Shown piece by piece: positions 24,414 to 32,579 of a stretch of DNA of 64,000 nt; position 1 is the stretch's first letter, and the number at the start of each line of letters is the position of its first letter. The notes beneath the pieces are model-generated. The model searched no databases. It worked only from the letters and a program-made list of their open reading frames with translations, and was not told the origin of the DNA. The DNA is from UBA7662 sp943369355 (lineage in GTDB: Bacteria; Bacteroidota; Bacteroidia; UBA7662), in contig CALRMX020000001.1 in NCBI GenBank assembly GCA_943369355.1, forward strand, positions 62,001-126,000. The letters run 5' to 3'. Position numbers and translations under genes: made by a program.

Positions 24414-26060
24414 TTATATGGTTTGAATTTTTCCTTCTTTCAACAAGTATTTTTGCTTGCATCTATCAGTAAATATGGCATCGTTGGTAACAGCAATGAG
24501 TGTCCAGGGCCCGTTGAGAAGCAAATCGTATAATGGCTTCTTTTCGTCTTGTGTCAATTCGGAAAAAATATCCTCATAAACAACCAGTCCTGGATTTCCA
24601 GCAATACAACGTGCGAGCAAAATTCTTTGTGTAGCCTGTCGAGATAAGGGAGCACCTTCGCTGTAAAGGACAGTTTCGAGTCCAAACTTTTGCTTTTCAA
24701 GAAATGGCATAAGGCCTACCGCTAGAGCTACTTCTTGTAATTTCTTCAAGGGAATGTTTCTACCCAGATCGATATTTTCAAGAACTGTCCCCTGAAAGAT
24801 GGTTTCAGCATGTAAGCATTGTCCAATCCAGCTGTGTAAAGTATGTGAATCGATACTGCGCATGGCTAAACCGTTTAAGGTTATAGCACCATGGTCTGTT
24901 TGATAAATACCTGAGAGCAGACGTAGCAATGTTGATTTACCGCTACCAGTTGTGCCTGAAATCGAGATTTTTTCACCAGCATTTACGACCAGGTGAATAT
25001 TTTCAAGTACCATCTCATTACGCTGTTCATATTTAAAGCCAACTCCTTCCAAATGCACGTTTACCGGTTCGCCATGTCCAGTAGATGGAACAAGTTTTCC
25101 ATCTTCGCTTTCCAATTCTAACTCAGAGATATAGCCAACTTTTTCAATACTGGTCAACAAATCGTAAATGGTATCCATGTTTAATAGAATCTTCTCTACC
25201 GCATTGATTACTAATACGATGATGATTTCAGCAGCGACGAATTGACCCAGATTTAGTTGTTCTTGTGTAACTAAAAAGCTTCCCAAAACCAACATACTTA
25301 GCGCAATGATAACTTTAAGAGCTACCATCGACCAGTATTGCGTTTTAAGAAGCTTGAAGTGTTTCATCCTAGCTTCCAAGTAATGATCTACCTCGTAATC
25401 CATCCGTTCATATGGCAAGTTGCTTGAGCCTGCAAGTTTGAAGGTGGTTTTAGAGTTCGCCATCTCTTCAAGCCATTGAGCTACGCGATACTTGTATTTT
25501 GATTCCAAAAGGCTTGTTTTCATGCCCAATGGACTTGTGGTCCTGAAGAGGATGTAAAGAAGTGCAACAAGTAATAAACTGAACGCGATGAAAAAAGGGT
25601 GATAGATACTTAAAAGTATCAGCCCCAATACAACTTGTAATGATGCGGCAGTAAAGTCGATGAGCACTTTAGAAAGCCCTTTTTGGATGCCAACTACGTC
25701 AAAGAAGCGATTCATCAGTTCAGGTAGATGCTGACCCGCAAGTTTTTCTAGACGTATTCTTGGAATTCTATGCGTTATGTCGAATGCACCTCTTGCGAAG
25801 AGTTGTTGCTGAATATGTTCTGAAACCGTGAGTTGTAGAATTTGCATCCAGCCGCTTATCAATAAGCCAACAACGACCATCATGACAAGAATTACGATTG
25901 AGGTCGAAATTTGGCCAGCCATCAAGAATTGGATAATCGCTTGCATCCCTAGGGGGAGAGTAAGTCCAACTAATCCGTTTAGAACTGCATAAAAATAGAG
26001 CTGTCCAATCTCAGCCTTAAATGACTGTGAAAGTCGATAAAATCGTTTCAAAGGATTCAT
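24414..26060 (-). CDS. ABC exporter half-transporter with degenerate ATPase motifs
   Basis: Fused permease-ATPase of 548 residues when started at the ATG that overlaps the TetR stop (ATGA, 26060). Five to six membrane segments fill residues 1-300. The nucleotide-binding domain has a good Walker A (GTTGSGKST, Lys375) and Q-loop, but the signature LSGGQ reads LSRQA (472-476), the Walker B end reads YED (Glu496-Asp497, acids exchanged), and the switch His is Asn526. There is no C39 peptidase domain. Role in export together with HlyD and TolC is clear from context; cargo is unknown. Confidence 0.85.
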   Translation of the reverse strand: MNPLKRFYRLSQSFKAEIGQLYFYAVLNGLVGLTLPLGMQAIIQFLMAGQISTSIVILVMMVVVGLLISGWMQILQLTVSEHIQQQLFARGAFDITHRIPRIRLEKLAGQHLPELMNRFFDVVGIQKGLSKVLIDFTAASLQVVLGLILLSIYHPFFIAFSLLLVALLYILFRTTSPLGMKTSLLESKYKYRVAQWLEEMANSKTTFKLAGSSNLPYERMDYEVDHYLEARMKHFKLLKTQYWSMVALKVIIALSMLVLGSFLVTQEQLNLGQFVAAEIIIVLVINAVEKILLNMDTIYDLLTSIEKVGYISELELESEDGKLVPSTGHGEPVNVHLEGVGFKYEQRNEMVLENIHLVVNAGEKISISGTTGSGKSTLLRLLSGIYQTDHGAITLNGLAMRSIDSHTLHSWIGQCLHAETIFQGTVLENIDLGRNIPLKKLQEVALAVGLMPFLEKQKFGLETVLYSEGAPLSRQATQRILLARCIAGNPGLVVYEDIFSELTQDEKKPLYDLLLNGPWTLIAVTNDAIFTDRCKQKYLLKEGKIQTI

Positions 26061-26743
26061 CGAGTATAGGGCTTTAAAGTTTGAAAAATAATTTGCTTTA
26101 TAAATTCGAACATCGAATTGGTATCGTCGTTTATTTCGGTTAATGAAGCTAAATGGTGACGATAATACACCTGAACCTGTATATTCTCCATACAACACGA
26201 CACCAAAGCTTTTGGATACGGGTAGGAGGGAGCATATTCGGTGATGAGGTGTACAATTCTATTGTGCAAACGCTTGTAGTCAGAAAAAAAGCCGGCTTTA
26301 TTTTCTTCATCTACATCATCTGAATAATAGGTGCGTATAGAAGTGTCGATCATAATCTTGTACATCTCGGCCCTATTTAAATGGTCAAAGGGCCAATTCA
26401 ACTGATGCACGCTGCACAATGTGTCAATGGCCCTGTTGAGTCTATCTTCTACAGATTCAATGTTCTGAAGTCTAAAAATCAGATGATATTCTTGCCACAA
26501 CCAATAGTGTGAGACCAGGTAAATCAAAAAACGGTGCTTATTGTCAAAATAGCGATATACTGAGCTTTCAGTCGTATGAAGCCTTTCAGCAAGTTTTTTA
26601 AATGTGAATTTGTCAAAACCTGATTCACTAATCAGACTAAGTCCTTCAATGACAATTCGAGTTCCAAGTTCACTACTCGCAGGATCCTTTTTGTAAAGTC
26701 CTGGGTTTAACTTGGTTTGCCATACCTGCATGAGTGATTGCAT
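26057..26743 (-). CDS. TetR-family transcriptional regulator of the efflux operon
   Basis: 228-residue regulator when begun at the ATG at 26743; an ATG at 26803 is open but lies upstream of the promoter and operator. The N-terminal HTH is seen as FDKFTFKKLAERLHTTESSVYRYFDNKHRFL, shown here by its elements KLAERL, TTESSVYRYF and KHRFL. The C-terminal ligand domain resembles no specific subfamily. First gene of the unit TetR-ABC-HlyD-TolC-(SDR-VOC), whose promoter contains a palindrome suited to autorepression. Confidence 0.9.
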   Translation of the reverse strand: MQSLMQVWQTKLNPGLYKKDPASSELGTRIVIEGLSLISESGFDKFTFKKLAERLHTTESSVYRYFDNKHRFLIYLVSHYWLWQEYHLIFRLQNIESVEDRLNRAIDTLCSVHQLNWPFDHLNRAEMYKIMIDTSIRTYYSDDVDEENKAGFFSDYKRLHNRIVHLITEYAPSYPYPKALVSCCMENIQVQVYYRHHLASLTEINDDTNSMFEFIKQIIFQTLKPYTR

Positions 26744-26760
26744 ATTGATGGTTTTACAAA

Positions 26761-26768
26761 CAAATATA
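26761..26768 (-). promoter_or_regulatory. -7 promoter box of the TetR/efflux operon
   Basis: TATATTTG on the minus strand, matching TAnnTTTG, 17 bases before the TetR ATG. Confidence 0.55.
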
Positions 26769-26784
26769 ATAGTAATACTACTAT
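26769..26784. promoter_or_regulatory. Palindromic operator candidate for the TetR regulator
   Basis: ATAGTA-ATAC-TACTAT has 6-bp perfect arms and lies directly upstream of the -7 box of the TetR operon, that is, between -7 and -33. A bound TetR dimer would block transcription. Size and position are typical of TetR autoregulation; the binding itself is inferred. Confidence 0.55.
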
Positions 26785-26897
26785 CATAAAGCAGTAGAAC
26801 CACTTTGATGCCCGGAAAGTTTCAAATTCTAAAACAAAAATTGACCAACTCACTTTCTTTAAGACATTCAGTATTTTCGCATCACAATAAATCAGCT

Positions 26898-27788
26898 ATG
26901 AAAAATATATCGGTAATCGGTTCTGGAACCATGGGTAATGGTATAGCCCATGTATTTGCCATGAAAGGCTATTCTGTAAGGTTGGTGGATATTAGCCAGG
27001 CCTCTCTCGATAAAGGAGTTGCAACTATTGCAAAAAATCTCGACCGTCAAGTGGCTAAAGGACAGCTTACAGCGTTAGAGAAAGAAGCAACGCTTCAAAA
27101 TATCTCTTCCTTTACTGATTTAGCGGAAGGCGTAAAATTGGCTGATTTGGTAGTAGAGGCGGCAACAGAAAATGTCGACTTAAAATTAAAATTGTTCAAG
27201 GACCTAGATACATTAACGCCTTCTACCTGTTTACTTGCCACAAACACGTCCTCAATATCAATTACACAAATTGCAGCAGTAACCAACAGGCCGTCACAGG
27301 TCATAGGTATGCATTTTATGAATCCAGTACCTGTAATGAAACTGGTAGAGGTAATCAGGGGATATTCGACTTCTGATGCGGTAACTGCTCAGGTAATGGA
27401 ATTGTCGCAAGCCTTAGGGAAAATACCCGTAGAGGTTAACGATTATCCCGGTTTTGTGGCTAATCGGATACTTATGCCCATGATTAATGAAGCAATTTAT
27501 ACACTTTTTGAAGGTGTTGCTGGAGTTGCTGAAATCGATACGGTTATGAAATTAGGAATGGCTCACCCTATGGGCCCACTCCAGTTGGCTGATTTTATCG
27601 GCTTAGACGTTTGTTTGGCTATTCTGAAAGTTCTACACGATGGGTTCGGCAATCCCAAATATGCACCTTGTCCACTACTTGTAAACATGGTAACCGCAGG
27701 ACACTTAGGGGTGAAATCGGGTAGGGGCTTTTACGATTACAGTTCAGGCACCAAAGATTTGATTGTTGCAGCAACTTTTCAGAAATGA
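26898..27788 (+). CDS. hbd: 3-hydroxybutyryl-CoA dehydrogenase
   Basis: NAD-dependent 3-hydroxyacyl-CoA dehydrogenase of fatty acid or butyrate/PHB-type metabolism. From the ATG at 26898 it has 296 residues, beginning directly with the Rossmann strand (ISVIGSGTMGNGIA). Upstream in-frame starts would only add residues before this strand. The catalytic His139 lies in GMHFMNPV with the helper Glu in EVIRG, and the C-terminal domain carries DYPGFVANRILMPMINEA and MKLGMAHPMGPLQLADFIGLD in part. Ends overlap convergently with the NAD(P)HX enzyme gene by 10 bases. Confidence 0.93.
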   Translation: MKNISVIGSGTMGNGIAHVFAMKGYSVRLVDISQASLDKGVATIAKNLDRQVAKGQLTALEKEATLQNISSFTDLAEGVKLADLVVEAATENVDLKLKLFKDLDTLTPSTCLLATNTSSISITQIAAVTNRPSQVIGMHFMNPVPVMKLVEVIRGYSTSDAVTAQVMELSQALGKIPVEVNDYPGFVANRILMPMINEAIYTLFEGVAGVAEIDTVMKLGMAHPMGPLQLADFIGLDVCLAILKVLHDGFGNPKYAPCPLLVNMVTAGHLGVKSGRGFYDYSSGTKDLIVAATFQK

Positions 27789-29278
27789 GCTGCTAAAGCA
27801 TCGGGGATCGCTCTTATGATATCACGGGCCAAGACTGACTCTTGGCCTTTTTTCTGCGTGGCAATTTCTCCGGCTTTGCCGTGGTACCAAACCCCTTGTA
27901 GCGTTGCTTCTAAGGGAGAAAGTCCTTTTGCTAATAATCCGCCAATCATACCAGTTAGTACATCGCCACTGCCAGCTTTTGCCATACCGGGGCATCCGGT
28001 ACCATTGACGTACATAGTGCCATCTGGACAACAGATGAATGTGTAGGCATTCTTTAAGACAACCAACACACGATAGTCTTTCGCGAAAGCTCTTGCTCGG
28101 TCAAGTCGGCTTAAAAAAGTAGTGTGTTTCGTTGTCAATCGATCAAATTCTAATGCATGCGGGGTTAAGATACTATTGGCTGGAAGCATCTTTAAAAGTG
28201 TTTTATTTCTAGCCAGTAAATTCAAGGCATCCGCATCGAGGAGCAGTGAATTCGTTTGTTGCGCAAGCAACGTTTCAAGGGCTTGTAAGCTTTCATTTTC
28301 ATTGCCTAAGCCAGGTCCACAGGCCATTGTTACTTTGCTTAGGTTACTCGTTTCACTCCAATAATTGAGATTCGAGTCGGCCTCAACCATGGCTTCTGGA
28401 ATGCAGATTTGAATGGGAAGAACACAATTGAAGGGAGTGTGAACCGTAACTTTTCCACAACCAATACTTAAGGCTGCATCTGCTGCAAGAATAGCAGCGC
28501 CAGCTTTGCCAGTACTACCGGCATAAAGTAAAAGATGGCCAAAGAGTCCCTTATGCGCAAATTTGGATCTTTTTTTCAATGAAGGTTTTTCATTGTTGCC
28601 AATAAAATATGCCCATGGAGGATTAGTTGTGATAAATTCCTCGGAAAGACCGATACGCACGATTACAATTTCACCTACATATTTTTCAAATTCGGGAAAA
28701 AGAAAACAAATTTTTGGACTTTCTATTGTAAAGGTTTTCTCGGCAATAATAACTTCATCTTCTTTATTGAATGAGGTTTCATGTAAGCCAGAAGGTATGT
28801 CGATGGACCAACATCTGAGCCCCGACGAGTTGATCTTCTTTATCAATAAGGCAGTGGACTCATCTAATACGCCCTTGTAACCTGTACCTAGAATACCATC
28901 TACGATTATGGTAGATTTTGGCAGCTGCCTCAAGTTGTCAATTTCTGTATTTTCAAACCAACGATCAGTGAAAAGTAACTTAAACTCGTCGGCACACCTA
29001 CTATTCTCAATCGATGGTGTTTTTTGAGGAAGTACCGACCAAACGATGGCATTGTATCCCCATTTGATTAAATAGGTAGCTGCTCTGATAGCATCACCAC
29101 CATTGTTCCCTTTGCCTGCAATAAATACTACTAGGGTATTTCCATCCAAGTGCTTTCTCAGCTGCTGGGCAACGGCAATTCCGGCTCTATCCAGTAACTC
29201 AAATGAATTTATTCCCAATTGTTCAGCACTGAATTGATCCCACAAGCGAGAAGTATCATATGGGTATATAGGTAGCAC
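27779..29278 (-). CDS. nnr: Bifunctional NAD(P)H-hydrate epimerase / ADP-dependent dehydratase
   Basis: Repairs hydrated NADH and NADPH. The N-terminal YjeF_N epimerase half (1-about 215) shows the start NSFELLDRAG and AGKGNNGGDAIRAA; the C-terminal carbohydrate-kinase-like half has GSTGKAGAAILAADAAL, ACGPGLG, LLDADALNLLA, LTPHALEFDRL and GMAKAGSGDVLTGMIGGL, the nucleotide-binding loop. Length of 499 residues is normal. Start is GTG, sharing one base with the stop of the upstream NlpC/P60 gene (TAGTG), so the two are translationally coupled. Confidence 0.95.
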   Translation of the reverse strand: MLPIYPYDTSRLWDQFSAEQLGINSFELLDRAGIAVAQQLRKHLDGNTLVVFIAGKGNNGGDAIRAATYLIKWGYNAIVWSVLPQKTPSIENSRCADEFKLLFTDRWFENTEIDNLRQLPKSTIIVDGILGTGYKGVLDESTALLIKKINSSGLRCWSIDIPSGLHETSFNKEDEVIIAEKTFTIESPKICFLFPEFEKYVGEIVIVRIGLSEEFITTNPPWAYFIGNNEKPSLKKRSKFAHKGLFGHLLLYAGSTGKAGAAILAADAALSIGCGKVTVHTPFNCVLPIQICIPEAMVEADSNLNYWSETSNLSKVTMACGPGLGNENESLQALETLLAQQTNSLLLDADALNLLARNKTLLKMLPANSILTPHALEFDRLTTKHTTFLSRLDRARAFAKDYRVLVVLKNAYTFICCPDGTMYVNGTGCPGMAKAGSGDVLTGMIGGLLAKGLSPLEATLQGVWYHGKAGEIATQKKGQESVLARDIIRAIPDALAAHF

Positions 29279-29976
29279 TAAATCACTCTTTTAAGTAGTC
29301 TTAGTTTATGTGTATATCTACCCAATTCTCGATTAAAAATGCCTTCTTGGTCCAGGAGGTCAATTCTAACTTGGCCTGATGCATGGAGGATGTGGCGGTC
29401 GTCGATCAATAGGCCAACATGAATAATTCTACCTTCCGCATTGTCGAAGAAAGCCAAATCTCCTGCGCGTGCTTCTGAAGGAAGCAGTAATGTTTGACCA
29501 ATTTCAGCCTGCTGCCAAGCATCTCGAGCTAATTGCATGCCGTGAAACCCAAATACCTGTTGAACAAATCCAGAACAATCAATCCCCATTAGTGTACGCC
29601 CCCCCCACAAATACGGACTATTTAAATATTTCATCCCGATGTCAACCAATGAGGTTGGTGAAGCGGTTAAGTAAGGAGTTGCTCCATCGGTATTTTTAGG
29701 AACTCGAGAACCAAAGGGCAAAAGGATAATGTTGCCACCTTGATCGAAACGGACAAATGGTTCTACCACTAACCATTCATGCTTGATCTCACCTTGTTGA
29801 ATTTGTTTATTATCAACCCAACCCTCATAACCTTCTTGGCTTCTAATCAAGCTCCACTTCGCTTGAGCCTCCAAGACGCTAATATTCTCCCCAAACAAGA
29901 GTTGATTCACTTGTTCACTTTTGTCTGAAGGTTCTTTACGAACCGGTATTACGGCCAACGGACAGTGGTAAAGCAT
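29278..29976 (-). CDS. SH3-NlpC/P60 cell-wall peptidase
   Basis: 232-residue cysteine peptidase that probably cleaves gamma-D-glutamyl-diamino acid bonds in peptidoglycan fragments. An N-terminal bacterial SH3 domain (about 10-65, ending EGYEGWVDN) precedes the catalytic domain with Cys134 (GIDCSGF), His186 (IHVGLL) and His198 (ILHAS). No signal peptide is visible, so it may recycle imported muropeptides in the cytoplasm, as do related YkfC-type enzymes. Coupled by a one-base overlap to the NAD(P)HX gene. Confidence 0.9.
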   Translation of the reverse strand: MLYHCPLAVIPVRKEPSDKSEQVNQLLFGENISVLEAQAKWSLIRSQEGYEGWVDNKQIQQGEIKHEWLVVEPFVRFDQGGNIILLPFGSRVPKNTDGATPYLTASPTSLVDIGMKYLNSPYLWGGRTLMGIDCSGFVQQVFGFHGMQLARDAWQQAEIGQTLLLPSEARAGDLAFFDNAEGRIIHVGLLIDDRHILHASGQVRIDLLDQEGIFNRELGRYTHKLRLLKRVI

Positions 29977-29995
29977 ACTTAAATTTCGTACAAAA

Positions 29996-30028
29996 TAAAA
30001 AGCCCCGAGTTAAACCCGGGGCTTTTCT
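29996..30028. terminator. Bidirectional terminator
   Basis: AAAAAGCCCCGAG and CGGGGCTTTT form a strong G+C-rich stem with A and T flanks. It lies 15 bases after the stop of the OmpA-TPR gene (-). Confidence 0.88.
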
Positions 30029-30042
30029 TCAACATTATCTTC

Positions 30043-31740
30043 TTAGCGAATGGCTACTTTGAAATAATCTTGGTCAAAGTGCTTCATAAATTCAGCGTCG
30101 CCTTTTGCAAGGTCCCGATACGAAGCGTCGAGGGCAATGGCACGTGTTAAGCCAGTGGTCATCATGTCGCGGTTATCCATACGAGCACCGATGATTGCCT
30201 TAAGATAGTGACCAGCACCATCTAAATTTTGGATACCGTCCAACTCTTTTTGAGCTGCACTGTAATTTTTGTTCAAAACGTAAGCTAATGCCTTGTTGTA
30301 TCCACCTTCATCAGCAAATTTGCGCAAAGCCAAGTCGTAATTGCCAGCACGTACAGCAGCTACACCTTCGTTGTAAGGCATGCTCAAACCGGCATTGGCA
30401 GCTTTGGTGAAATATTCAGACGCTTTTTTGTAGTCGCCTTCTTTACCTGCAAGTACACCCATATTGTTTAATACTTCAGGCGCATTGGCATTGTGGTTAG
30501 CGGCATTCTGCAAGAAAGCTTTCGCTGCAGTTAAATCTCCTCTATTCAAAGCGGCAGCTGCGCGGTTGTTATAGCTTCTATAATCGGTTGCATGTACTTT
30601 CGACATATTTGAATAAATCATGTCTCGGTCAGCATCATTCTTGGCCATTTTAGCTGCTTTCATGTATTCTTCAGCAGTAAGTGAATCACCCTTGAGTGCC
30701 ATCGCATTTAGCATGCTATCAGACTTTACGGGTTCGATAGCCTTAATTACCATTTGGGCACGACGAAGTTGTGGTAGATATTGCTCAGCGAGGATTTTGT
30801 ACGCTGCTGTCAGTTCACGTAATTCTGCTTGCTTTTCTTCGCTCGACTTGTTACTATTGATTATCGCAATGACTTGGTCTTTGTTCGGGATGTTAGGTTC
30901 AGCGAGAAGCGCAAGCAGGCCTTTCCAATCTTCAGTAGCAGTTTCTTCTTTGTAGAAGTTGTCATCGTATAGCTTAGACATTCCCTTTTTGCCAATCAAT
31001 GATTTGAAAACGAAATCATTAGCAGCTTTTGCACGCTGGTCAGCAAGCTTATCGTTGCGCTGAAGTTCACCATCTGGTGAAGCGTAGCCGTTTACAACGA
31101 TCTCCTTGATTTGGTAACCCTTCTGCATGAATGCGGCCAAGGCTTGAATTTCAGCCTTTTTCTTTTCGGAGTTGCGTACATCAGATTGATTGATTTCAAA
31201 AAAGATGGTTGCGCTTGCTTGAACTGGCACCTCTTTGAAGTTGTCAGCCGACATGGCAGCCTTATAATCCGTTTTCAAACGCTGAGAAGTGGTGATTGTG
31301 CCATCAGCTAATTTTACAGATGGGAAATCAACGCTTTTTTTACCTACAGTAACTTTGATTTTAGCGGTAAGCTCGGCCTTCTCCATGCCTTTTTTGTAGG
31401 CTAGTGAGCCACTATTGCTGAAAGAACCTCCATTTTCATTATTTACAGTACGTCCACCAGATTCTTCAACACTTTCGCCTTTAAACTTGACAACAGGTAA
31501 TTCTACATCTGTACCTGCATAACTGAATACCGGCGTTGCTTCTAAAACTCCCTTTTTGTCGAAGAATTTTTGACCAAAAGTAATTTTATTCACGAAACTT
31601 ACACTGTCACCCCGCAATTCGAGAACTTGGGGTTCAGTACTGTAAGTCACACCACCGGGGTTTTTGAGCATTTTACTGCTGCAGCCCGCGGCAATTACAC
31701 CTAGCATCGTTAATGCGGCAATCGATTTTTGTAGATTCAT
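30043..31740 (-). CDS. OmpA-domain lipoprotein with C-terminal TPR repeats
   Basis: 565-residue envelope lipoprotein. The N terminus has a lipobox ending at Cys20 (VIAAGC). A beta-rich region (about 30-165) is followed by an OmpA-like peptidoglycan-binding domain (about 170-260) with IFFEINQSDVR and VNGYASPDGELQRNDKLADQRA. After a charged helical spacer there are TPR-like helical pairs (about 355-540), such as AAALNRGDLTAAKAFLQNAANHN and YKKASEYFTKAANAGLS in part. It probably ties the outer membrane to peptidoglycan and recruits a partner through the TPRs. Monocistronic, with its own -7 box and terminator. Confidence 0.88.
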   Translation of the reverse strand: MNLQKSIAALTMLGVIAAGCSSKMLKNPGGVTYSTEPQVLELRGDSVSFVNKITFGQKFFDKKGVLEATPVFSYAGTDVELPVVKFKGESVEESGGRTVNNENGGSFSNSGSLAYKKGMEKAELTAKIKVTVGKKSVDFPSVKLADGTITTSQRLKTDYKAAMSADNFKEVPVQASATIFFEINQSDVRNSEKKKAEIQALAAFMQKGYQIKEIVVNGYASPDGELQRNDKLADQRAKAANDFVFKSLIGKKGMSKLYDDNFYKEETATEDWKGLLALLAEPNIPNKDQVIAIINSNKSSEEKQAELRELTAAYKILAEQYLPQLRRAQMVIKAIEPVKSDSMLNAMALKGDSLTAEEYMKAAKMAKNDADRDMIYSNMSKVHATDYRSYNNRAAAALNRGDLTAAKAFLQNAANHNANAPEVLNNMGVLAGKEGDYKKASEYFTKAANAGLSMPYNEGVAAVRAGNYDLALRKFADEGGYNKALAYVLNKNYSAAQKELDGIQNLDGAGHYLKAIIGARMDNRDMMTTGLTRAIALDASYRDLAKGDAEFMKHFDQDYFKVAIR

Positions 31741-31796
31741 AGCGATGTTATTTGATTATACCTGTTTATAAAAAGACAAGTTGTTAATTTTGAACG

Positions 31797-31804
31797 CAAA
31801 TATA
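31797..31804 (-). promoter_or_regulatory. -7 box for the OmpA-TPR lipoprotein gene
   Basis: TATATTTG on the minus strand matches TAnnTTTG. It lies 56 bases before the ATG, leaving a leader of about 50 nt. Confidence 0.5.
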
Positions 31805-31882
31805 ACGAAAGACCCCATAAAATGGAGACCTTTAGGGGACAGAACAAAAATATAACCTATCGTTACAGTCAAATCGCTATTC

Positions 31883-32578
31883 ATGAACGACTCAACAGAA
31901 AAAGTAATAATCGTTAAAGGGGTTGATATCTATCAACAAAAAACATTGGTGTTGCATGATTTGAATTTTGAAATTGCAGCTGGCGAGTTTGCTTATTTGA
32001 TAGGGAAGACCGGTGCAGGTAAAAGTTCTTTGTTGAAAACACTTTATGGTGACTTAACCCTTCAGAAAGGTGATATTACTATTGCTGGAGTTGAATTGAA
32101 TGGTTTAAAATCAAAGGAAATTCCCAGTTTACGTCGAAAACTGGGTATAGTTTTTCAAGATTTTCAATTGTTAACCGATCGTTCGGTAAAAGATAATTTA
32201 CTTTTTGTGTTAAAGGCCACCGGGTGGACCGATAAAAAAGAAATGCTTGCAAAAATTGAAGAGGTACTTCAATTAGTGGGTATCCCTAGCAAAGATTTTA
32301 AAATGCCACATGAGCTAAGTGGCGGAGAGCAACAGCGTGTGGTTATAGCTCGAGCACTTTTAAACAACCCAGGTATAATTTTGGCCGACGAACCCACAGG
32401 TAATTTAGACCCTGATACTTCCACCGACATCATGCGTCTTCTGATTGATATCAGTAAAAAGTCGAATACCGCAGTTTTGATGGCTACCCACGATTATATG
32501 ATTATCGAACGATTTCCTGCTCGATTGCTAAAATGCGAGGAAGGGCAGGTGAAGGATTTAGGAGGGATATTATTTTAA
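31883..32578 (+). CDS. ftsE: Cell-division ABC ATPase FtsE
   Basis: ATPase partner of FtsX, controlling periplasmic cell-wall hydrolases at the septum. The 231-residue protein has Walker A GKTGAGKSS (41-49), Q-loop VFQDFQLL, signature LSGGEQQR, Walker B IILADEPTGNLD and switch His in MATHDY. VFQDFQLLTDRSV and the ending typical of FtsE/LolD-like ATPases support the family; FtsE is preferred to LolD because of the start VDIYQQKTLVLHDLNFEI. No ftsX is next to it; a glycosyltransferase gene follows after one base. Confidence 0.85.
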   Translation: MNDSTEKVIIVKGVDIYQQKTLVLHDLNFEIAAGEFAYLIGKTGAGKSSLLKTLYGDLTLQKGDITIAGVELNGLKSKEIPSLRRKLGIVFQDFQLLTDRSVKDNLLFVLKATGWTDKKEMLAKIEEVLQLVGIPSKDFKMPHELSGGEQQRVVIARALLNNPGIILADEPTGNLDPDTSTDIMRLLIDISKKSNTAVLMATHDYMIIERFPARLLKCEEGQVKDLGGILF

Positions 32579-32579
32579 A

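Noticed and set aside
29580..29620. Possible frameshift at a C run inside the NlpC/P60 gene
   Set aside because: The reading frame continues through the run and encodes the expected catalytic motif on both sides.
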